A stretch of DNA of 64,000 nt from PZPK01 sp965230795 (GTDB lineage: Bacteria; Pseudomonadota; Gammaproteobacteria; Pseudomonadales; Oleiphilaceae), in contig OZ246020.1 of the NCBI GenBank assembly GCA_965230795.1, forward strand, positions 620,001 through 684,000. The letters run 5' to 3'. Below, in pieces: positions 17,188 to 28,095 of the stretch. The position numbers were made by a program, and so were the translations under genes. Position 1 is the stretch's first letter. Each line of letters starts with the position of its first letter. A model generated the notes under the pieces. It ran no database searches. It had not been told where the DNA came from and saw only the letters and a program-made list of their open reading frames with translations.

Positions 17188-17339
17188 GCGCGTCTCTTTC
17201 GACGGCAAGTCCGGAATTGGACGTCTTGTCTGAAAGAGCGGTTCGGCAAATAAGCGTTGATTAATCAATAGTTTGCCGGGCCTGTCGATCACAGATTTAA
17301 GCTTGAAAAAAGAAAGTTTAAATCCTCTTAAAAAAGTGA

Positions 17340-17367
17340 TTGACAACGTTAAGAGGGGCTGTAAAAT
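17340..17367 (+). promoter_or_regulatory. rrn promoter P2
   Basis: TTGACA, 16-bp spacer, TAAAAT, then a GC-rich discriminator (ACGCGCC). An A/T-rich UP-like stretch lies at 17305-17338. It stands 180 bp downstream of P1, the tandem arrangement usual for rRNA operons. Confidence 0.8.
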
Positions 17368-17408
17368 ACGCGCCTCGCTTGAGGGAACGAAGACGTTTCT
17401 CAGGCACC

Positions 17409-17422
17409 GATCTTTAAAAATT
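17409..17422 (+). promoter_or_regulatory. Leader boxA-like antitermination site
   Basis: GATCTTTAAAAATT resembles the Nus-factor boxA (consensus TGCTCTTTAACA) at the position expected between the rrn promoters and 16S. A better copy is at 19850-19862. Confidence 0.5.
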
Positions 17423-17423
17423 G

Positions 17424-17440
17424 ACCAAGCAATTCGTGTG
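17424..17440 (+). other. 16S processing stem, 5' strand (RNase III)
   Basis: ACCAAGCAATTCGTGTG is perfectly complementary over 17 nt to 19165-19181, downstream of 16S. Pairing extends less perfectly through 17443-17463 with 19144-19161. This is the double-stranded RNase III substrate that loops out 16S. Confidence 0.85.
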
Positions 17441-17600
17441 GGCGCTGACTGAGATGGTTTCACGAAAAAGCACTTTTGGGATATTCCTGAAAGGGCTTAT
17501 TTAAGAGATTATCAAGTCAACGTTCTGTGAATTCATTTATTGTAATTACAGTAGTTTTAGACTTGAGCAAAATTTGTTTTCTTCGGAAGACACAAAGATT

Positions 17601-19134
<1,534 letters not shown>

Positions 19135-19164
19135 AACGAAATGTGAACCGTTTCGGTCAGAGTT

Positions 19165-19181
19165 CACACGAATTGCTTGGT
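19165..19181 (+). other. 16S processing stem, 3' strand (RNase III)
   Basis: CACACGAATTGCTTGGT is the exact complement of 17424-17440, 30 nt after the 16S 3' end. Confidence 0.85.
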
Positions 19182-19225
19182 TAATGGCTAAAGAGCGAAA
19201 AGGGCGATAGGCCCGCATTAGTGCT

Positions 19226-19302
<77 letters not shown>

Positions 19303-19317
19303 GATTTCCTTATTACT

Positions 19318-19370
19318 TTGTTAAGTTGTTCGTCGTTTAGCAGGCTAAACGTCCTCACAACTTGCCTCGT
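19318..19370 (+). repeat. Duplicated spacer block, copy 1
   Basis: TTGTTAAGTTGTTCGTCG starts both this block and the one at 19677-19730. Both end in a TCCTCACA-CTT-CCT stretch. Copy 1 folds with an inner stem GTTTAGC/GCTAAAC and an outer AAGTTGT/ACAACTT. It follows tRNA-Ile by 15 nt. Confidence 0.75.
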
Positions 19371-19409
19371 ACTAAGAAAATCAAAAAGTTCTAACGTAGC
19401 TTCAGTAAT

Positions 19410-19485
19410 GGGGCTATAGCTCAGCTGGGAGAGCGCCTGCCTTGCACGCAGGAGGTCGGCAGTTCGATCCTGCCTAGCTCCACCA
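19410..19485 (+). tRNA. alaT: tRNA-Ala (TGC)
   Basis: A 76-nt tRNA with encoded CCA. The acceptor GGGGCTA pairs with TAGCTCC, anticodon TGC is at 19443-19445, and D- and T-arms are intact. It is bracketed by an inverted repeat (GTAGCTTCAGTAAT at 19396-19409 and ATTACTGAGTAAGCTAC at 19486-19502) that would hold the tRNA on a stem before processing. A damaged second copy follows at 19509-19661. Confidence 0.97.
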
Positions 19486-19508
19486 ATTACTGAGTAAGCT
19501 ACATGAAC

Positions 19509-19661
19509 GAAGCTCAGCTGGGGTGAAACCTGGTCACGAAGTGACACGAAACGTGTTTCGTGAAGGTTGAGCGCCTGAAGGCGAAGCCGAAAGGCTGGGG
19601 CACGGAGTGTGCGCTGTGCGGAGCACAGAGGTCGGCAGTTCGATTCTGCCTGGCTCCACCA
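19509..19661 (+). pseudogene. tRNA-Ala remnant interrupted by a string of small hairpins
   Basis: Twenty-four nt after the intact tRNA-Ala, its D-arm start (AGCTCAGCTGGG, 19511-19522) reappears, then GAGCGCCTG (19569-19577), then the full T-arm and 3' acceptor end with CCA (19628-19661, two substitutions, T-stem intact). The 5' acceptor strand and anticodon are missing. About 46 nt and 50 nt of other sequence separate the pieces. These contain consecutive mini-hairpins: 19534-19544, 19545-19562 (CACGAAAC/GTTTCGTG), 19572-19583, 19585-19596 (AGCC-GAAA-GGCT), 19601-19609 and 19614-19628 (CTGTGC-GGA-GCACAG). It cannot be a working tRNA as it stands. Confidence 0.75.
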
Positions 19662-19676
19662 ATTTTGCGTTATGCG

Positions 19677-19730
19677 TTGTTAAGTTGTTCGTCGTGTATA
19701 GATAATACACTTCCTCACACCTTACCTTGC
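19677..19730 (+). repeat. Duplicated spacer block, copy 2
   Basis: Second copy of the block at 19318-19370, here following the tRNA-Ala remnant by 15 nt, the same distance as copy 1 from tRNA-Ile. The inner stem is now GTGTAT/ATACAC: different bases, pairing kept. The outer stem AAGTTGT/ACACCTT has one mismatch. Confidence 0.75.
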
Positions 19731-19849
19731 CTGACTCAAAATTCGAACCCTGGACGACACAGCTGCTTAAACGCTTGGATGTTCTGGTATCAGTTCATAA
19801 CTAAGTCTACTTTCTTAAGTTGATTTAGTTCTGATCTGAAGATCGGAAA

Positions 19850-19862
19850 GCTCTTTAACAAT
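19850..19862 (+). promoter_or_regulatory. Spacer boxA antitermination site
   Basis: GCTCTTTAACAAT matches boxA (TGCTCTTTAACA) upstream of 23S. Part of it (TCTTTAACA) is complementary to TGTTAAAGA at 23056-23064, and AAGTGAT (19867-19873) to ATCACTT at 23043-23049, so it can also join the long-range stem around 23S. Confidence 0.75.
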
Positions 19863-19925
19863 TTGGTAAGTGATAGTGACGTTGTTTGTATTGATGAGAT
19901 ACATACAACTCATTGCTAAGTAAGA

Positions 19926-19954
19926 CTGATCATTCATTATCAGCGAATGATCAG
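19926..19954 (+). other. Spacer hairpin before 23S
   Basis: CTGATCATTC and GAATGATCAG form a perfect 10-bp stem with a 9-nt loop, about 120 nt before the 23S 5' end. It is probably part of the rRNA precursor fold. Confidence 0.6.
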
Positions 19955-20075
19955 GATTGAGGATAACAATTGAGATTCATATCAAGCGTTATCCGGCGAA
20001 ACGTTACGATTGGTCGTGTATAGCCGAGAATCCGGGATGGGAAAGGTCGTCCTGGGAAATTATTTTGGGTTATAT

Positions 20076-22960
<2,885 letters not shown>

Positions 22961-23077
22961 ATAACGCCAAAATAATTTTGGTGGTGAAGACGAGTCGTAA
23001 TGAACCGGATGACGGATATGAATCGAATCCGACTTACTAGCAATCACTTGCTGAATGTTAAAGACAAACAGTTTTAG

Positions 23078-23202
23078 TGTTGATGTTAAATGACATCAAT
23101 ACAGAGGAATTACGTCCCTGTAGCGAACGCCAGCCGCGACATCCGTGTCGCGTCCGAAATCGCTCAAGGTGATACTAAATCACCTTGCGGGACACGATTT
23201 CG
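23078..23202 (+). other. Hairpin-rich 23S-5S spacer
   Basis: Three structures follow 23S: GTGTTGATGT/ACATCAATAC (23078-23102), CGCGACA-TCCG-TGTCGCG (23135-23152), and a nested pair in which CGAAATCG (23155-23162) pairs with CGATTTCG (23195-23202) around CAAGGTGAT/ATCACCTTG (23165-23187). The outer stem ends at the first base of 5S, so it probably marks the 5S processing site. No tRNA lies here. Confidence 0.65.
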
Positions 23203-23318
23203 CCTGACGACCATAGAGCTTTGGAACCACCTGATCCCATCCCGAACTCAGAAGTGAAACGAAGCATCGCCGATGGTAGTGTGGGAGGTCCCATGTGAGA
23301 GTAGGTCATCGTCAGGCT
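23202..23318 (+). rRNA. rrf: 5S ribosomal RNA
   Basis: About 117 nt. Terminal helix GCCTGACGA pairs with TCGTCAGGC. Internal landmarks are ACCTGATCCCATCCCGAACTC and GATGGTAGTGTGGGAGGTCCC with GAGAGTAGG. Ends are accurate to a base or two. Confidence 0.95.
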
Positions 23319-23328
23319 TTAAATAAAC

Positions 23329-23356
23329 AAGGCTCGCCAAATGGCGGGCCTTTTTT
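23329..23356 (+). terminator. rrn operon terminator
   Basis: GGCTCGCC-AAAT-GGCGGGCC followed by TTTTTT, 12 nt after 5S. A classic intrinsic terminator ending the rRNA operon. Confidence 0.9.
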
Positions 23357-23384
23357 ATTTACAGTGCGAAAATGTTGCTATGCT

Positions 23385-23485
23385 CACATGGCGAGAGTAG
23401 GGTGAGCAGGGACTTCGAGCAGCGTGCTGCGAGCCTGCGAACGGCTGTCAGCTGTGCTGACAGACCGGGCCATCGTCAGGCTTAA
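23385..23485 (+). pseudogene. 5S rRNA 3'-end remnant interrupted by hairpin-rich sequence
   Basis: CACATGGCGAGAGTAGG (23385-23401) and GCCATCGTCAGGCTT (23469-23483) together copy the last 30 or so bases of 5S (CATGTGAGAGTAGG, TCATCGTCAGGCTT). They are split by about 65 nt of unrelated sequence. The insert contains GCAGC-GT-GCTGC (23419-23430) inside GCAGG/CCTGC (23406-23410 with 23434-23438), and CTGTCAGC-TGT-GCTGACAG (23445-23463). It lies beyond the rrn terminator. Its build mirrors the tRNA-Ala remnant at 19509-19661. Confidence 0.7.
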
Positions 23486-23810
23486 AACAGAATTCCCTGG
23501 TACTAGCGCATTGGGGGATTTTTTTTACCTGAAAATAGTGACCTCGATTTCATTCCCGATGAAATTCTACCTCCCCCGTCCATGGTCTTCAGTTAACCCA
23601 TTTTTGGTCGTTGCCTTAAACAGGCTCGTCATGATTTTGTAAAGGTGGCGGCTAGATAAGGTTGACTAATTTTTACCAAGCAACACATTTCGTTTTTCAA
23701 TGGCAGCTTTTGGTTTTATGTATTGAGGCAAGCGAGTGTATACAGAGGAATAAAAGTGGGCGAGATAGATCTTCTGGTTTTGCTTGATACTCGTCCAGGA
23801 AGCTATCTAT
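23486..23810. other. Intergenic region without recognisable gene
   Basis: About 325 bp between the 5S remnant and the terminator of the next gene. I see no convincing coding frame, RNA gene or repeat in it. Base composition is mixed and somewhat AT-rich. Confidence 0.6.
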
Positions 23811-23838
23811 AAAAAAGGCTCCCTGAGGAGCCTTTTTG
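23811..23838. terminator. Terminator of the solute-binding protein gene
   Basis: AAAAAGGCTCC-CTGA-GGAGCCTTTTT: an 11-bp stem with A/T runs on both sides, 25 bp after the stop of the minus-strand gene at 23863. It should also work rightward. Confidence 0.85.
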
Positions 23839-23862
23839 TCTGTCTAAAAGTGGGCGTTAGCC

Positions 23863-24858
23863 TTATTCTGGCGTCGCACACTCACTAGCAGAAGGGTCTT
23901 CGCTACAGCGGATTTTCCAAAGCAGTTTCAGGGCTTTTGGATCCATATCACCTTCTGCTTTCAGTGCAAGACGGACTTCTCGGCTCAGCTTGACGAACTC
24001 TGCTTCCGTTTCTGGAGTTGTTTTGATCCAGTATTTGCCGGGAATCTCTTCCTCTGCGTCCTTGACCAGCTTGTCAATCGCCTTTAGGCGACCAACAACA
24101 TAGTTGCGCATATTGTTGCCGAAGTCTGCGTCGAAATTGTCTTTGCGAACGACTGTTTGAAGCATGCCGTAGTACATGCGGTAATCGAGAATACCACCCT
24201 TGTCGCCAAGGCCGTGATAAAGCTCGAATGTGTTGTATGCGAGTGCAGGCATGAACAGAATGTCGATGTTGCCATTGTTAAACTGTCCAGAGAAAGTAGC
24301 AAGCGAGGTACCAACAGGAGAGGCACCAACCAGATCCGCCAATTTGTGAATCTGAGGGTCTTCGTTCAGTACGGAAATCTTCTTACCGCTAAACTCTGCT
24401 ACTGTGTCAATGCTACGATCATTGACGAAAGCGAACATGGAGCCAACAGGCCATGCGGCAACAGCTTCATATGGGCCATTGACCAATATTTTTGAGGCTT
24501 TGGGGTTTGCCAGGGTGGCGATGATTTTCTTTAGACCTTCTTCGGAAGTGATACCGCCAATGGCGTCAAGCGTTCCCGAGAAAGGTACGAACTGTCGAGA
24601 CAGGATAGCGCTGAGGTGAACGCCGTCACATACACCAGCTTTAAAGTCGTTCGCCGCAACTTTTTCGTCTGTGTAGGCGATAAACTCAAGGTCCAATCCC
24701 CAGTTTATGGCTTTGGGTACCAGGTCAGAGTAAAAAGTCATAACAGGGCCGTTTTTACCAACGGGATCCCAGGTACAAATGGATTTCTTTTCGAGCGCAT
24801 AACTAAACGATGCGAAAAGAACGAGCGCAGATGAAATGAGTAGTTTGATTGGCGTCAT
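23863..24858 (-). CDS. Putative periplasmic solute-binding protein, DUF6091 family
   Basis: A 331-aa exported protein from ATG 24858 (MTPIKLLISSALVLFASFSYA signal peptide). An upstream in-frame ATG would bury the signal, so I reject it. The family pattern is clear: ICTWDPVGKNGPVM, IAYTDEKVAANDFKAGVCDGV, RQFVPFSGTLDAIGGI and NNGNIDILFMPALAYNTFELY. The fold is TRAP/periplasmic-binding-protein-like, and the ligand is unknown. From memory, relatives are often encoded beside RND-type exporters. None is present here, so the gene stands alone between the rrn operon and leuA, with its own terminator. Confidence 0.8.
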   Translation of the reverse strand: MTPIKLLISSALVLFASFSYALEKKSICTWDPVGKNGPVMTFYSDLVPKAINWGLDLEFIAYTDEKVAANDFKAGVCDGVHLSAILSRQFVPFSGTLDAIGGITSEEGLKKIIATLANPKASKILVNGPYEAVAAWPVGSMFAFVNDRSIDTVAEFSGKKISVLNEDPQIHKLADLVGASPVGTSLATFSGQFNNGNIDILFMPALAYNTFELYHGLGDKGGILDYRMYYGMLQTVVRKDNFDADFGNNMRNYVVGRLKAIDKLVKDAEEEIPGKYWIKTTPETEAEFVKLSREVRLALKAEGDMDPKALKLLWKIRCSEDPSASECATPE

Positions 24859-25020
24859 TTTGCCGTGTCCCCAATATTGTTTTGCGAGATTGATTTTGAG
24901 TCGCGAATTTTCGGTCAAATCGAGGGTAAGATCAAACCCAATTCGGAGGCTTGCAGACTCATGTCTCAATAAAAATATTCGTCATGTTTTTATGACCGTT
25001 GGTCGCGCTTCCTTGTGCTG

Positions 25021-25080
25021 ATTTTGCACCAATTCGGGAGCGTGGTGACCTAACTTAGGTCGCCACGCTATTGGCAAAAT
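25021..25080. repeat. Long inverted repeat upstream of leuA
   Basis: The core is GCGTGGTGACCTAA-C-TTAGGTCGCCACGC (25040-25068), 14-bp arms with one G-T pair. Outer arms ATTTTGC..CAA (25021-25032) and TTG-GCAAAAT (25071-25080) continue the pairing. It lies in the 290-bp divergent gap, 69 bp before the leuA ATG. There is no T-run, so it is not an ordinary terminator. Confidence 0.7.
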
Positions 25081-25148
25081 ACCGAGTGAGGGCTATAGTT
25101 TCCAACCCTCTGATTTATGATCTCATTGTTTTTTTAGGAGCCCGTCGT

Positions 25149-26696
25149 ATGTCGACACCCGAGCATTTAGTCATTTTCGATACCACGCTTCGCGACGGGG
25201 AACAAAGCCCCGGTGCGTCGATGACCAAAGCTGAAAAGCTGCGTATCGCTAAAGCGTTGGAGAAAATGCGGGTCGATGTGATTGAAGCAGGTTTCGCAAT
25301 TGCTAGTCCGGGAGACTTTGAAGCAGTAAAAGCAATTGCTGACACGATCAAGGATTCCCGTGTATGCAGCTTGTCACGGGCACTAGACAAAGATATTGAC
25401 CGCGCAGCGGAGGCCTTGAAAGGAGCGAATGCTTCGCGCATACATACCTTTATAGCCACATCGCCTATCCATATGCAGTACAAACTCCAGATGGAGCCAG
25501 ATGACGTGGTTAAACAGGCAGTGCATGCAGTCAAGCGGGCGCGCAATTACACAGATGATGTTGAGTTTTCATGTGAAGACGCAGGCCGCTCTGACGTGGA
25601 TTTCCTCTGCCGGATTATAGAGGCGGCGATTGATGCCGGTGCAGGAACCATCAACATACCCGACACGGTGGGATATGCGATACCTCAGCAGTTTGGTGCG
25701 ACCATCAAGACGCTCATCGAGCGCATACCGAATGCGGATAAGGCGATTTTTTCTGTACATTGCCACAACGACCTGGGACTGGCGGTTGCCAACTCTCTTG
25801 CGGCGGTAAATAGCGGTGCCCGACAGGTGGAATGCACCATTAACGGTTTGGGGGAGCGTGCAGGGAATGCTTCACTTGAAGAAATTGTGATGGCCGTGAG
25901 AACTCGTTCAGACCTGTTTGCGGTTGAAACGCGCCTGGATACAAAACAAATTGTGCCTTGCTCAAAACTAGTGTCGACGATAACTGGGTTTCCTGTTCAG
26001 CCCAATAAGGCCATTGTCGGAGCTAACGCCTTTGCCCATGAATCCGGTATTCATCAGGATGGTGTTCTAAAGCACAGAGAAACATATGAAATAATGAAGG
26101 CTCAGGATGTTGGCTGGCATACCAACAGTCTGGTTTTGGGTAAGCATTCAGGGCGCAATGCGTTTCGAACCCGAATAGAAGAGCTTGGTATCACGCTCGA
26201 ATCCGAGAGTGAGTTAAACAAGGCATTTGCAGCCTTTAAAGATCTGGCAGATAAAAAGCATGAAATCTTTGATGAGGATCTCCATGCTTTGGTTAGCGAT
26301 ACAAAAAGTCTCGGTCAAGTCGACAAGTATGAATTGGTTTGTATGTCGGTTTGTTCCGAAACAGGCGTCGCTCCCGTTGCCAAGGTTACTCTGTTAGTAG
26401 ATGGTGAAGAAAAATCTGCTGAAATGTCGGGAAGTGGTCCGGTTGATGCTACCTACAAGGCAATTGAGTCGCTGGTACAGTCAGGCGTTAATCTCCAACT
26501 TTATTCGGTGAATAATATAACGAGCGGTACGGACTCTCAGGGAGAGGTCACAGTGCGAGTTGAGCTGGGAGGTCGAATCGTGAATGGTTTGGGAGCAGAC
26601 ACAGATATAGTGATTGCATCAGCAAAGGCTTATGTCCATGCGCTAAATCTGATGAGCGCGAGAAATGATCGTCAGCACCCACAAGGTGATGTTTAA
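25149..26696 (+). CDS. leuA: 2-isopropylmalate synthase
   Basis: First committed step of leucine synthesis: condenses acetyl-CoA with 2-oxoisovalerate. The 515-aa protein (long LeuA type) has the N-terminal FDTTLRDGEQSPGASM (catalytic Arg and metal Asp) and SVHCHNDLGLAVANSLAAVNSG (metal His pair). The C-terminal regulatory domain (about 395-505, with SGSGPVDATYKAIESL) normally binds leucine for feedback inhibition. The start is ATG 25149, with AGGAG 9 bases upstream. An earlier in-frame ATG at 25071 has no ribosome-binding site and overlaps the inverted repeat. The next gene starts 3 bp after the stop. Confidence 0.97.
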   Translation: MSTPEHLVIFDTTLRDGEQSPGASMTKAEKLRIAKALEKMRVDVIEAGFAIASPGDFEAVKAIADTIKDSRVCSLSRALDKDIDRAAEALKGANASRIHTFIATSPIHMQYKLQMEPDDVVKQAVHAVKRARNYTDDVEFSCEDAGRSDVDFLCRIIEAAIDAGAGTINIPDTVGYAIPQQFGATIKTLIERIPNADKAIFSVHCHNDLGLAVANSLAAVNSGARQVECTINGLGERAGNASLEEIVMAVRTRSDLFAVETRLDTKQIVPCSKLVSTITGFPVQPNKAIVGANAFAHESGIHQDGVLKHRETYEIMKAQDVGWHTNSLVLGKHSGRNAFRTRIEELGITLESESELNKAFAAFKDLADKKHEIFDEDLHALVSDTKSLGQVDKYELVCMSVCSETGVAPVAKVTLLVDGEEKSAEMSGSGPVDATYKAIESLVQSGVNLQLYSVNNITSGTDSQGEVTVRVELGGRIVNGLGADTDIVIASAKAYVHALNLMSARNDRQHPQGDV

Positions 26697-26699
26697 TTG

Positions 26700-27551
26700 A
26701 TGCGTGCAATGTTAGCTCAACGCAGCCGTAATCCGGAGCTCTATGTTCAGGCTCGTGCTGCGTATCTGGATGCGATGGGGCTCAAACAATGGTATGCGCG
26801 AGTGCATCTTTCCGGCGCCGCGCCATCCAGCCTTGCTTTGCGTGAAGTTAAAAAGGATGGTCGCCAATTACAAGCGGAGAAAGATCGTGGCGCTCGCAAA
26901 ACCGAATTGCTTCAGTCTGATCCCTCTCTTTCAATTAAAAGCCTGCAAGAGAACATCTCCAGACCTCCCTCGGATGAGCTTCGTGGTGAACAATCGGCGC
27001 CGCAAAACCTGCGTAAGGAGGTAGGTGAGGCTGCGGAGATGGCTTCCAGTCCAGAAAAGGAAGGGTCGCATATAGTCGCAAGCATTTCATCGGGCGTTGC
27101 TGAGGGTGGCGTTTTTTCCTTGCGTGCCTTTGTTTCTGGAGACCTTGTGGTTACGAGTGAGGCAAGGGCGCCATCAGCCGATTCAAGTGAAACTGTTTTG
27201 CTCAAAAACATCCTCAAGCTCGTTGTGCAAGATGCTCCTGACGAGTTTATGCAGGCGGGTTTCGACTGGCCGGTGTTTCAATTGCCTGAGTCGCAATCCA
27301 TTGCTGCTCCCGCTCTGGAATCTATGCTTGGTAGGTGGCTTGCTGGTTTGAAGCCTGCCGGTGCATCCAGGCATATCCATTTTGGTGCTGGGGTCGCGGA
27401 TGCGCTGGTTGAGGCAGCTCGAGCGCAAGACAATTATTCTCCGGGAGGGTTCTGGTCCTTGCCCTATTCATTGGAAGAGATGTTGATGATGCCTTTAAAA
27501 AAGGCCAGTGTCTGGGCATCCTTGCGCTCTTACCTTAGTCATTCAAACTAA
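26700..27551 (+). CDS. Hypothetical protein, candidate DNA polymerase III psi subunit (HolD-like)
   Basis: Not confidently recognised. The 283-aa protein has a short N-terminal block AYLDAMGLKQWYAR (residues 21-34), comparable with the LQQLGITQW opening of E. coli HolD. A long low-complexity charged stretch (about 50-125) follows. The C-terminal block (about 165-280) has LLKNILKLVV, a GFDWPVFQLPES segment and FWSLPYSLEEMLMMPLKKASVWASLRSY; the last resembles the HolD ending. The position directly before rimI is where holD sits in E. coli. If right, it links the clamp-loader chi subunit to SSB-bound DNA. ATG 26700 is preferred over TTG 26697. rimI starts 6 bp after the stop. Confidence 0.5.
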   Translation: MRAMLAQRSRNPELYVQARAAYLDAMGLKQWYARVHLSGAAPSSLALREVKKDGRQLQAEKDRGARKTELLQSDPSLSIKSLQENISRPPSDELRGEQSAPQNLRKEVGEAAEMASSPEKEGSHIVASISSGVAEGGVFSLRAFVSGDLVVTSEARAPSADSSETVLLKNILKLVVQDAPDEFMQAGFDWPVFQLPESQSIAAPALESMLGRWLAGLKPAGASRHIHFGAGVADALVEAARAQDNYSPGGFWSLPYSLEEMLMMPLKKASVWASLRSYLSHSN

Positions 27552-27557
27552 TTGAAA

Positions 27558-28037
27558 ATGAATGTACGCGAAGCTGCCCTGTCATTGAGGCCGATGCAGA
27601 TGTCAGATTTGGATCGGGTTCTTGAAATCGAGGCAAAAGCCTATCCTGTGCCCTGGTCCAGGCTTGTATTTGAGGATTGTGTAAAAGGCAGCAATGAATG
27701 TTGGATTGCGCATAACAATAACGTGATATGTGGTTATGCCATCGTCTCAAATGTGCTGGACGAAGTGCATTTGCTGAATTTATGTATTGCTCCTGAATTC
27801 AGTCGGAAAGGTCTGGGTCGAGTGCTTCTGAGGCGCTTGATATCGAATGCACTTGCTAGAAAGGCGTCTGTCTTCTTTCTTGAGGTTCGTGTTTCAAACA
27901 AGGCTGCTATCAATTTGTATTTTTCTGAAGGCTTCAATGAGGTTGGAGTTCGCAAAGACTACTACCCTTCCCGATCGGGAGCCAGAGAGGACGCGATGGT
28001 TATGACCCTCGAATTGAGTGTTGATTGCGTGATCTAG
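27558..28037 (+). CDS. rimI: Ribosomal protein S18-alanine N-acetyltransferase
   Basis: GNAT acetyltransferase that modifies the N-terminal alanine of ribosomal protein S18. The 159-aa sequence opens with LRPMQMSDLDRVLEIEAKAYPVPWS, and the acetyl-CoA-binding LLNLCIAPEFSRKGLGRVLL (motif A, R/Q-x-x-G-x-G/A) and FLEVRVSNKAAINLYFSEGF (motif B) are all as in RimI. ATG 27558 is preferred over the TTG at 27552. It forms a tight set with leuA and the HolD-like gene. prfC follows after 58 bp, apparently with its own start. Confidence 0.92.
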   Translation: MNVREAALSLRPMQMSDLDRVLEIEAKAYPVPWSRLVFEDCVKGSNECWIAHNNNVICGYAIVSNVLDEVHLLNLCIAPEFSRKGLGRVLLRRLISNALARKASVFFLEVRVSNKAAINLYFSEGFNEVGVRKDYYPSRSGAREDAMVMTLELSVDCVI

Positions 28038-28095
28038 GGCAATTGTCGTTATACTACGCGCCCATAAGCATTCTGCATTAATTTCCGGAAATTCC

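Noticed and set aside
23424..23642. A 72-codon frame after the rrn operon
   Set aside because: It covers the 5S remnant hairpins, and the product is composition-biased with no ribosome-binding site.
28021..28095. prfC promoter
   Set aside because: TATACT at 28050-28055 is a decent -10, but no -35 lies at 16-18 bp, so I do not list it.
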